Shown here: positions 44,321-51,711 of the stretch, piece by piece | How positions within the stretch are numbered: the first letter of the stretch is position 1 | How the letters are laid out: each line of letters begins with the position of its first letter | NCBI GenBank assembly: GCA_021739645.1 | Contig: JAIPBL010000009.1 | Location: forward strand, 1-64,000 | Reading direction: 5' to 3' | Source of the DNA: Saprospiraceae bacterium | GTDB lineage: Bacteria; Bacteroidota; Bacteroidia; Chitinophagales; Saprospiraceae | Length of the DNA: 64,000 nt | The notes under the pieces: generated by a model | Seen by the model: only the letters and a program-made list of their open reading frames with translations | What the model was told of the DNA's origin: nothing | Database searches by the model: none | Position numbers and translations under genes: made by a program

Positions 44321-46399
44321 ATGATGAAGAAGATTTTTCCAATTCCCATGCTGGCCTTCCTACTACTCAACCCGCTTTTTGCCCAATCTGGCGGCACCAG
44401 CTTTGAAAATAAGTGGGAGCATTTGACCGATAGGGTTGAAAATTTAGCTGAAAGAATCGAATCCAAAACTGAAGTAAAAGCTGCACTTTGGGAAAGCCGT
44501 GCGGAGCGGATCGGGGCCCAAGCTGAACGAGTGGGCGAGCGGTGGGAAGCAAGGTGGAACAAAGGCTGGCCAGTCAACTTGAACGAGTTGGGCCATGAAA
44601 TAAGCTTTGCTATCTGTCCAGAAGTGGCCTTCCTTGGAATTGAATCACTTAATATCTCTTTCGAAAAGGCCGAAAAATTGGGCTTCCAAAATCATTACGG
44701 AAGCTATGTCACAAAGGTAATGGCGGAGTCATCCGCTGCGTTGGCAGGCCTGCAGGCCTTCGATTATATTTATGGTGTGGACGAGCAGCGCACCAGCGAC
44801 AACCAAAACCTTTCTGACATCCTGGAAGATTTTCAGCCAGGCGATGAAATCACCTTGCATTTCATCAGGAAAGGCGAAAAAATGACTGTCCAAGTCAAGC
44901 TTACCGATTACAATCCTAATTTTTACGACACTGATACTGATCAACCTTTCCTTGGTGTCAGTCCCTCTGAAGATGAAAATGACGAAGATTTTGATGGTGT
45001 TGCTGTCGATATTGTCGAAAAATCGACAGCTGAAGAAATGGGCTTGAAAATCGGTGATGTCATCACGTCCATCAATGGTTATCCGGTGCTGGATTGGGAG
45101 GATGTGACCATTGCCGTGCAAAACACTAAACCAGGAGAGGCCATAGAAGTTAATTTTTTGAGAGATGAAAAAGCACTTTCCGCAAAGGGCACTGTCAAAG
45201 CTTATGAAACTGTTTACCCAAATAACGACCATGGCAAATGGAACTTGGGCATTGATTGGGGTGAGATGGACAAGCTAGGCAGTATCCTAGCCGATGATTG
45301 GGAACAGGAGGAAGAACAAGACGAAAATCGGGCATTTATTGGGATTTACACAGAAATGATTTCAGCAGAAAAAGCAAAGAGACTTGGCTTTGACAATCAA
45401 TTTGGAGCCTATATAACGGGGATTATTCCCAACTCCGGTGCAGAAAGGGCAGGGCTGATGCCATTCGATTATATTTACGGATTTGATGAATATCGGGTTG
45501 GTGCTGAGCAACATTTGGGCATTATCATGAAAAAATTTAATCCCAGCCAAACGGTCACCGTTCATTTTATCAGGAAAGGTCAAAAATCCAAGGCTCCCAT
45601 CACTTTCACCACGCCGTTTACCGTGGAGAAGGCTGAAATGAACAGTTGCCAAGACCCGTTCCTAGGCATCATTAAAGGAGGAACTGTAAATGCGGATGGG
45701 ATTCTTATATCACCAGTAAAAGGCTCTACAGCCACTGAGTTGGGATTGCAGGAAGGCGATGTCCTTACACATATTAATGGCTACCGAATGGTGGATTGGG
45801 AGGATGTGACAAATGCCATTGATATGCTCAAGCCTGGAGAAACCATTGTCGTGGATTTTCTTAGGGCAGGCAATGTCATGAAAGCATCCAAGCCAATTAA
45901 AAGCTATGCACAAACCAAAAACTGTTCAGATTGCGACTGTGGTGGCAGGACAACCGTAGTCATTGCAACTGTCCCTTCCATAAGTAATGGAAGGGGTTGG
46001 GAGGATAATATTGCTATCACCTCAACTACACCTAGGGTGAATGTCGAAAATGTAAATGCTTTTTTTGATGGGATTTCAGCCGATGAATCGAATTCATTGC
46101 GCAGCAAAGGTGTCCAACTTTCATCCGGAAATAGCCTACCAGTGGAGAATTTGGGGCTAGTACCGGACAACCAAACTGGTTTTTTTAACTTGACCTTTTC
46201 TTTGTCGTCCGGTGGAAACACAGTTGTCCGTATTTACAACCTCACCGGCAGGGTGCTTTACGAGTATGACATGGGTAACTTTAGTGGCAATTTCAGTGAC
46301 AGTGTGGATATTTCACAAAACGGCGTGGGCAACTACTTCCTTGAGATAACCCAGAAAGGAAAAGTTTTTACCAAAAAAATCAGGCTGTCCAAGGATTAG
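44321..46399 (+). CDS. Secreted four-PDZ protein with T9SS type A sorting domain
   Basis: 692 residues from the ATG at 44321 (signal MMKKIFPIPMLAFLLLNPLF-AQ). A charged amphipathic helix, possibly a coiled coil, covers about 30-85 (WEHLTDRVENLAERIE). Four PDZ domains follow in two pairs. PDZ1 (~105-195) and PDZ3 (~337-430) share KLGFQNHYGSYV/RLGFDNQFGAYI and FDYIYG. PDZ2 (~209-297) and PDZ4 (~447-528) share INGY and DWEDVT. An AB-AB duplication is therefore clear. A linker with CSDCDCGG precedes the sorting domain (~617-692, ending FTKKIRLSKD). There is no protease domain. Surface scaffold or peptide-binding protein is an inference; it is related to the double-PDZ gene at 380-1741. Confidence 0.83.
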   Translation: MMKKIFPIPMLAFLLLNPLFAQSGGTSFENKWEHLTDRVENLAERIESKTEVKAALWESRAERIGAQAERVGERWEARWNKGWPVNLNELGHEISFAICPEVAFLGIESLNISFEKAEKLGFQNHYGSYVTKVMAESSAALAGLQAFDYIYGVDEQRTSDNQNLSDILEDFQPGDEITLHFIRKGEKMTVQVKLTDYNPNFYDTDTDQPFLGVSPSEDENDEDFDGVAVDIVEKSTAEEMGLKIGDVITSINGYPVLDWEDVTIAVQNTKPGEAIEVNFLRDEKALSAKGTVKAYETVYPNNDHGKWNLGIDWGEMDKLGSILADDWEQEEEQDENRAFIGIYTEMISAEKAKRLGFDNQFGAYITGIIPNSGAERAGLMPFDYIYGFDEYRVGAEQHLGIIMKKFNPSQTVTVHFIRKGQKSKAPITFTTPFTVEKAEMNSCQDPFLGIIKGGTVNADGILISPVKGSTATELGLQEGDVLTHINGYRMVDWEDVTNAIDMLKPGETIVVDFLRAGNVMKASKPIKSYAQTKNCSDCDCGGRTTVVIATVPSISNGRGWEDNIAITSTTPRVNVENVNAFFDGISADESNSLRSKGVQLSSGNSLPVENLGLVPDNQTGFFNLTFSLSSGGNTVVRIYNLTGRVLYEYDMGNFSGNFSDSVDISQNGVGNYFLEITQKGKVFTKKIRLSKD

Positions 46400-46511
46400 A
46401 AAAGTAGGCACATTTATACGGAATGGCTTGGTTGTTACTTGACAATCAGGCCATTCTGGCATTTGACCTTTCTCAAAAAAGACCCATGAAAAAATTCTCT
46501 TTCTCAAAGAT

Positions 46512-46543
46512 TTTGAAATCAACCGGAACTATCTTTACCTTTG
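46512..46543 (+). promoter_or_regulatory. Promoter of tRNA-His
   Basis: TTTG at 46512-46515 and TACCTTTG at 46536-46543 are 20 bases apart, a textbook Bacteroidota promoter. It lies ~54 bases before the tRNA 5' end. Confidence 0.7.
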
Positions 46544-46596
46544 CGCCGCTTTCTAAAAAAGCGAGCATGATTTTTTTAAAACATCATCATTAATTT

Positions 46597-46670
46597 CCCC
46601 CTGTAGCTCAGCTGGTTAGAGCGCCGGTTTGTGGAGCCGGAGGTCAGCGGTTCGATCCCACTCGGGGGGA
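46597..46670 (+). tRNA. tRNA-His (anticodon GTG)
   Basis: 74 nt cloverleaf. The acceptor stem CCCCCTG pairs with CGGGGGG. The D-arm is AGCTCAGCTGGTTAGAGC. The anticodon stem CCGGT/GCCGG carries loop TTGTGGA with anticodon GTG. The T-arm AGCGG-TTCGATC-CCACT has one C-A mismatch. CCA is not encoded. Unusually for a bacterial tRNA-His, position -1 is T, not G, and the discriminator is A73, not C73; most bacteria use G-1:C73 for recognition by HisRS. The gene lies 138 bases upstream of hisS. Confidence 0.92.
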
Positions 46671-46674
46671 CTTC

Positions 46675-46710
46675 AAAAGCATTACTTCTTCGGGGTAATG
46701 CTTTTTTATT
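46675..46710 (+). terminator. Terminator after tRNA-His
   Basis: AAAGCATTAC and GTAATGCTTT form a stem around TTCTTCGGG, followed by TTTTATTTTTT. It should end the tRNA transcript before hisS. Confidence 0.75.
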
Positions 46711-46719
46711 TTTTCAAAA

Positions 46720-46803
46720 TGAGGATTTGAGGATTTGAGGATTTGAAGATTTGACCCTGGGTCTCGTCTCAAATCCTCAAATCCTCAAATCCTCGAATCC
46801 TCA
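46720..46803. repeat. Inverted microsatellite directly upstream of hisS
   Basis: Four copies of GAGGATTT-like units (46720-46754) are mirrored by four copies of AAATCCTC-like units (46767-46803), with a 12-base spacer. The hairpin ends 5 bases before the hisS ATG. Confidence 0.8.
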
Positions 46804-46808
46804 GCACC

Positions 46809-48374
46809 ATGGAAAGAGGCAACATCCCACGCAAAATCAAGGGTTTTCGGGACATCGACGCAGACATGAACGAACTTCGGCAGACCATCATCCGAGAAGC
46901 TGCCCGGGTTTATCGCTCCTACGGCTTCGAGCATTGGGACACGCCAGTGCTGGAATACGCCGATGCCCTTGGCAAATACATGCCCGACGAAGACACGGTT
47001 GACAAGGGCGTTTACAATTTCAGAAACCCAGAAGAGGAGCCGGTTCTGCTCACCGATGGCTCCGAAATGCGGGACGCCGAGCGCAAAGTCGTGATGGAAT
47101 TCCATCCGCTGGCCATGCGCTACGACCTGACGGCCCCGCTGGCGAGGGTATATTCCGAGCGGCTTTTCATGGATGTGAAACGGGGGCAAATCATGGAATC
47201 CAATGCGCCGCTCTTTCGGCGATTCCAATACGGGCCAGTGTATCGTTACGAATTGAAGCTGCAACCTGGTCGCTTTCGGGAGTTTTGGCAAATCGACTTC
47301 GATACCGTCGGCACCGCCGATGTGGCCGCCGATGCGGAGGCGTGCATGATTCTCTCTGATGCCCTCCAAGCTATTGGTTTAGAGCCAAGTTCGTACATAG
47401 TGAAAGTCAACAACCGTAAGGTTTTGAAGGGTTTTTTGGAGTCGGTTGGCATCGTGAGCGAAGCGCATGAAGGTGCTGTGCTACGGGTCATTGACAAACT
47501 GGATAAAATCGGCTGGGAAGCTGTGAAACTCGAACTTGGCAAGGGTAGGGTGGACGCCTCCGGCTCAAAAGTTGATGGACTCGGCTTGGCCGATTCTACG
47601 CTTGAAAAGATAGTTTCGTTCCTAAAATTGGCCACTGGTGTTTCATCCCGAACCGAAGTGCTCGAAAAATTCGAGGAAGTAGCTGGCGCAAACCCAACGG
47701 CTGCCGAGGGCGTTGCGGAGCTGAAAAAAATGGATGCCCTCTGGGCAAAACTCGGTTTCGACGAGTCACGCATCATTTTTGACCCCAGCCTGATGCGGGG
47801 CATGGCTTACTATACCGGGCCTGTTTTCGAAGTCGAATCCCTTCTGACTTACAAGGATGAAAAAGGCCGGGAGCGCCGGGTTGGCTCCATTTGTGGTGGA
47901 GGTCGATATGACGGATTAGTGGAAAATTTGCTTGGACTAAAGGTGCCTGCGACGGGTGCTTCCATCGGTGTTGACCGATTGGCAGAGCTGCTGCGCATGA
48001 CCAAAATTGGCGAGATGACGGCGCAAGGTCCCGTTTTTATTGCCTATTTCGACGATGAACTGCAAACAGAATACTACCGCATCGCTCGTTTGCTCCGGGA
48101 AGCAGGTATCAACGCTGAAGTCTATGTTGGCAATGCCAAAGGTTTCAAAAAAATGAAAAAGCAAATGTCCTACGCCGACGCCAAGAACTGCCCACTTGCC
48201 ATCCTCATCGGTGGCGATGAGGCTGCGAAAGGTGTTGCCACCGTGAAAAACCTCAAACTCGGAAAGGAACTTGAAAACACAACTTCGGATAAGCAAACTT
48301 GGATTAACCAGGTACAACAAGAAGTTCCGCTCACCGATTTGGTGGATTACGTCCTAAAACAACTCGCCCAATGA
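46809..48374 (+). CDS. hisS: Histidyl-tRNA synthetase, alphaproteobacterial-like type
   Basis: 521 residues, longer than the usual ~420. Class II synthetase core: YGFEHWDTPVLEYADALGKY, MRYDLTAPLARVYSERLF, FRRFQYGPVYRYELKLQPGR with RFREFWQIDFDTVGTADVAA (motif 2 area), RGMAYYTGPVFEVESLL and GGGRYDGLVENLLGLKVPAT. The anticodon-binding domain is at the C-terminus (AEVYVGNAKGFKKMKKQMSY). The insertion with VKVNNRKVLKGFLESVG and VIDKLDKIGWEAVKLELGKG, and FxxFDTVG in place of the standard HQ-x-D-x-E, are features remembered from alphaproteobacterial HisRS. It charges the neighbouring tRNA-His. It overlaps gmhA by 4 bases. Confidence 0.92.
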   Translation: MERGNIPRKIKGFRDIDADMNELRQTIIREAARVYRSYGFEHWDTPVLEYADALGKYMPDEDTVDKGVYNFRNPEEEPVLLTDGSEMRDAERKVVMEFHPLAMRYDLTAPLARVYSERLFMDVKRGQIMESNAPLFRRFQYGPVYRYELKLQPGRFREFWQIDFDTVGTADVAADAEACMILSDALQAIGLEPSSYIVKVNNRKVLKGFLESVGIVSEAHEGAVLRVIDKLDKIGWEAVKLELGKGRVDASGSKVDGLGLADSTLEKIVSFLKLATGVSSRTEVLEKFEEVAGANPTAAEGVAELKKMDALWAKLGFDESRIIFDPSLMRGMAYYTGPVFEVESLLTYKDEKGRERRVGSICGGGRYDGLVENLLGLKVPATGASIGVDRLAELLRMTKIGEMTAQGPVFIAYFDDELQTEYYRIARLLREAGINAEVYVGNAKGFKKMKKQMSYADAKNCPLAILIGGDEAAKGVATVKNLKLGKELENTTSDKQTWINQVQQEVPLTDLVDYVLKQLAQ

Positions 48375-48946
48375 AGTCAGCCATCAAGTCCATAATGCTC
48401 GATAGCATCTCCATGAAGCAAGCAATGCTGCACGACGACCGCCTGGTTACCATCGTGGAAGGCGTTGTAAATCAAGTGGTTGCGACTTTTGAGCAAGGAG
48501 GCAAAGTGCTTTTTTGTGGTAATGGAGGCAGTGCAGCAGATGCCCAGCACTTGGCGGCGGAGCTGTCTGGCCGATTTTATAAAAACCGAAAAGCGTTGTT
48601 TGCGGAGGCACTCCATGTTAATTCCTCTTTCGTTACGGCGGTTGGCAATGACTACGGCTTTGAGGCAGTTTTTGAGCGGGCAGTTGAGGCGATGGGGCGT
48701 AAGGGAGACCTTTTATTTGCGCTTTCCACCTCCGGGAACTCGGCTAACGTACTAAAAGCTATCGAAAAAGCCCATGAACTCGGAATGAAAGTTGTGGGAA
48801 TGACGGGTGCAGAAGGCGGTAAAATGGATGGCCGCTGCGACTTTTTTATCAAAATACCTTCCACGGATACACCTCGGGTTCAGGAGGGGCAGGTACTGGT
48901 GGGTCATGCCATCTGTGCGTTGGTGGAGCAGAAGATTTTTGGGTAG
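48371..48946 (+). CDS. gmhA: Sedoheptulose-7-phosphate isomerase (phosphoheptose isomerase)
   Basis: 191 residues, SIS domain. VLFCGNGGSAADAQHLAAEL is the phosphate-binding loop, and LSGRFYKNRKALFAEAL, GRKGDLLFALSTSGNSANVL and RVQEGQVLVGHAICALVEQK are family motifs. It makes D-glycero-D-manno-heptose 7-phosphate for the LPS/ S-layer heptose pathway. The ATGA overlap with hisS (48371-48374) suggests translational coupling. Other heptose genes are not in the window. Confidence 0.9.
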   Translation: MKSAIKSIMLDSISMKQAMLHDDRLVTIVEGVVNQVVATFEQGGKVLFCGNGGSAADAQHLAAELSGRFYKNRKALFAEALHVNSSFVTAVGNDYGFEAVFERAVEAMGRKGDLLFALSTSGNSANVLKAIEKAHELGMKVVGMTGAEGGKMDGRCDFFIKIPSTDTPRVQEGQVLVGHAICALVEQKIFG

Positions 48947-48947
48947 C

Positions 48948-49736
48948 TCAAAGCCAGTATTCACCGCTGAACACCTTTCTTGCTGGCCCGCAAAGCCAAA
49001 TACCCTCAAACCCGTTCCCTGCTTTTTTATTGAATCTCACTTTCAAATTGCCGCCTTTCGTGGCAATAGCAACCTCATTTGCCAACAAATCCGTGTTGGC
49101 CAAAATGAATGAGAGTGCAGCAGCAGTGACGCCAGTTCCGCAAGAAAGGGTTTCGTCCTCCACACCCCGTTCGTAGGTCGCCACTTCGATACCGTCGGCG
49201 GTTTTCTCCACAAAATTCACGTTGATGCCTTCCTTTCGGAAACGTTCTGAGTAGCGGATGACCTGTCCGCTTTCCACGATGTTCATGTCCGACAAATCCT
49301 CCACGAATACGACGTAGTGTGGCGAGCCAGTGTTCAGGATAAAGTAGCCGTCACCTATTTCCACTTCGGGGACATTTCCCATTTTCAGTTCCACCAAGCC
49401 CTCGCTTATTTTAGCTTCGTGTGGCCCATCAATGGCGAGAAAGTGGCAATGCTCACCCACCACACCGAGGCTGTGAGCAAATGCTGCGATGCAGCGCCCG
49501 CCATTGCCACACATGGTACTTTCTCGGCCATCGGAGTTGAAATAGACCATTTCGAAATCGTACCCTTCGGTAAGTTGCAGCAGGATGAGGCCGTCTGCCC
49601 CAATGCCGAAGCGGCGGTGGCATATACGCTCAATTTCGGCGGTATCTTGTCGGGTCAGGTATCGGTGTTGGCGCTGGTCAATGAGCACGAAATCGTTGCC
49701 GGTGCCTTCGTATTTGTGGAATGGAATATTTTTCAT
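48948..49736 (-). CDS. dapF: Diaminopimelate epimerase
   Basis: 262 residues. FHKYEGTGNDFVLID opens the fold. FNSDGRESTMCGNGGRCIAA carries the first catalytic Cys and ERGVEDETLSCGTGVTAAAL the second. It interconverts LL- and meso-diaminopimelate for lysine and peptidoglycan. The stop is one base from the stop of gmhA (converging). The -7-like box TACTTTTG at 49767-49774 could drive it. Confidence 0.93.
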   Translation of the reverse strand: MKNIPFHKYEGTGNDFVLIDQRQHRYLTRQDTAEIERICHRRFGIGADGLILLQLTEGYDFEMVYFNSDGRESTMCGNGGRCIAAFAHSLGVVGEHCHFLAIDGPHEAKISEGLVELKMGNVPEVEIGDGYFILNTGSPHYVVFVEDLSDMNIVESGQVIRYSERFRKEGINVNFVEKTADGIEVATYERGVEDETLSCGTGVTAAALSFILANTDLLANEVAIATKGGNLKVRFNKKAGNGFEGIWLCGPARKVFSGEYWL

Positions 49737-49766
49737 CGCATTTTTTTATCAAACAATTTGCCTCGG

Positions 49767-49774
49767 CAAAAGTA
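49767..49774 (-). promoter_or_regulatory. Candidate -7 box (TACTTTTG) for dapF
   Basis: On the minus strand TACTTTTG lies 30 bases before the dapF ATG. No TTTG at the right distance is seen. The rest of 49775-49987 shows nothing recognisable. Confidence 0.4.
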
Positions 49775-49987
49775 TTTCTACTCAATTAATCCAGCTGAAA
49801 AAACTAATTTCTTTTCAAATTCATTTTTTTACCATTCAAAATAGTGAACTTGCGGGCTAAACTATAAACCCAGCAGAATTGGCCTAACGTTGGGTAATGC
49901 ATGTCAGATAAGCGCAACTGAATTTGACATTCAGGCGTTAAATGCTCAAATTGCACAACCATTCTTTTACACTGGACTTAATATTTT

Positions 49988-51427
49988 ATGAAAAAAGTAC
50001 TTCCAATCGCCTTGTCTTCGCTTTGCAGTGCAATATTGGCTGTTTTCCTTTTCAATATTTTTCAAGAACCAAAAACGGTTTTTATTGACCGGACAGATGG
50101 TTCAGCGCTTTATGCCAACTATGGTGAATCTGACCCTGTTTATGGCGATGTGCAACGTACTTTCCTCTCATCTTCACCTACCGATTTCATTGCGGCAGCA
50201 GAAAAAGTCACCTCCTCTGTGGTCAACATCCGGGCGATAGAAAGTTCTTCTTATGGTTGGTGGGGCGGTAGTTCCCATGGTGCATCGTCCGGTTCTGGCG
50301 TCATCATTTCCCCTGACGGGTACATCGTGACCAACAACCATGTCATTGAGGATGGAAACAAGTACCAAGTCACCATGAACGACCATCGGGAATACGACGC
50401 AAAGCTAATTGCCACCGACCCTTTCACTGATATTGCGTTATTAAAAATTGAAGCGAGCAACTTGCCAACGCTTGTTTTCGGAAACTCCGACTCGCTGCGA
50501 GTTGGTGAGTGGGTGTTGGCAGTGGGCAACCCTTTTAACCTCGAAAGTACCGTGACTGCGGGCATCGTGAGCGCAAAAGGCCGCAGCATTGACATTCTGG
50601 AAGGGGAGTACACCATCGAGTCGTTCATCCAAACAGATGCTGCAGTGAATCCAGGCAACAGCGGCGGAGCATTAGTAAACACAAACGGTGAATTGGTCGG
50701 CATCAATACTGCCATCATCACCAGGTCCGGCAAATATGAAGGTTATAGTTTCGCCATACCGTCAACTTTGGTGCAAAAAATTATTCGTGATTTACGTGAC
50801 TACGGCGAAGTTAAACGGGGTTTGCTTGGTGTAAAGATTGGCCCGGTTGACGATAGAATCGCCCATGAACTTAAACTCCCGTCAGTAGAAGGCGTGTACA
50901 TTAGCACCGTAACAACAGATGGCGGAGCCGAGGATGCTGGATTGCAGTCCGAGGATGTTATCGTTGGAATCAATGGCATGAAAATTCGGGCAATACCAGA
51001 ACTGCAGGAGCAGGTAGGCAGGTTGCATCCGGGGGCGGTTATCAAGGTGGAGTACATCCGGGCAGGTAGGCGTTATTCCGCCAATGTTACCTTGAAGGAC
51101 AAGGATATGGCCTCGAAAATTGTGGTTAAAAATGAGGACGATAGTCTTTTAGGATTAATGGGCTTTACGCTACGAGAACTTTCCAGCGATGAGCGTCGAA
51201 AATTGAGAATATCAGGCGTTTATGTTGAGAATATCAAGGTTGGTAGTACCATCGAAAAGACCGAAATGGATCCCGGATATATCATCACCAAAGTTGGAGA
51301 GGTGAAGGTCAGTTCCGTCCAAGAAGTGCTCAATGAGTTGAAGAAAAAACGAGGCTCCGAAGTATATCTTGAGGGGTTTTATGAAAACTATCCTGGCGAA
51401 TATTACTACACTTTTTTAGTGAAATGA
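49988..51427 (+). CDS. HtrA/Deg-family serine protease with PDZ domains
   Basis: 479 residues. An N-terminal signal or anchor (MKKVLPIALSSLCSAILAVF) is followed by the trypsin-like domain with the full triad: His118 (IVTNNHVIEDG), Asp148 (DPFTDIALLKIE) and Ser225 (DAAVNPGNSGGALVNTNGEL). PDZ1 is about 290-370 (GGAEDAGLQSEDVIVGINGM). A second, more diverged PDZ-like part is at 385-479 with IITKVGEVKVSSVQEVLNEL. It degrades or refolds damaged envelope proteins in the periplasm. Unlike the PDZ-only secreted proteins in this window, it has a catalytic domain and no T9SS tail. Confidence 0.92.
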   Translation: MKKVLPIALSSLCSAILAVFLFNIFQEPKTVFIDRTDGSALYANYGESDPVYGDVQRTFLSSSPTDFIAAAEKVTSSVVNIRAIESSSYGWWGGSSHGASSGSGVIISPDGYIVTNNHVIEDGNKYQVTMNDHREYDAKLIATDPFTDIALLKIEASNLPTLVFGNSDSLRVGEWVLAVGNPFNLESTVTAGIVSAKGRSIDILEGEYTIESFIQTDAAVNPGNSGGALVNTNGELVGINTAIITRSGKYEGYSFAIPSTLVQKIIRDLRDYGEVKRGLLGVKIGPVDDRIAHELKLPSVEGVYISTVTTDGGAEDAGLQSEDVIVGINGMKIRAIPELQEQVGRLHPGAVIKVEYIRAGRRYSANVTLKDKDMASKIVVKNEDDSLLGLMGFTLRELSSDERRKLRISGVYVENIKVGSTIEKTEMDPGYIITKVGEVKVSSVQEVLNELKKKRGSEVYLEGFYENYPGEYYYTFLVK

Positions 51428-51650
51428 TGCTAACAATTGTTTCGCAAAACGTGAGTCGTCCTTTAATTCCTTAAACCTCTTTCGAGAAATGTGAGCCGTT
51501 CCATGTTTTGAACCAACTTGCCCAGTAACAAAAATCATTGAAGCCAAAGAATTGGAAGAATGCCACCGCCCTGGCGGATATTTCAACCAACTAGTTTCGC
51601 TCTAAAACGAAATTGACTTCCCGAAGTCCTTTCTTCCAGCACTATCCTTT

Positions 51651-51658
51651 TATATTTG
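51651..51658 (+). promoter_or_regulatory. Candidate -7 box (TATATTTG) for the TonB receptor
   Basis: TATATTTG fits TAnnTTTG and lies 53 bases before the ATG at 51712. No TTTG stands 17-23 bases upstream. The region 51428-51650 otherwise shows no feature. Confidence 0.45.
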
Positions 51659-51711
51659 CGCCCGAATTGCGGCAAAACCGCCGCAGCTTTCAAAATTATT
51701 TGAATTTAGTT

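Noticed and set aside
46720-46803. Possible CRISPR-like array of short repeats
   Set aside because: Units are 8-9 bases, have no spacers and are mirrored; a simple inverted repeat.
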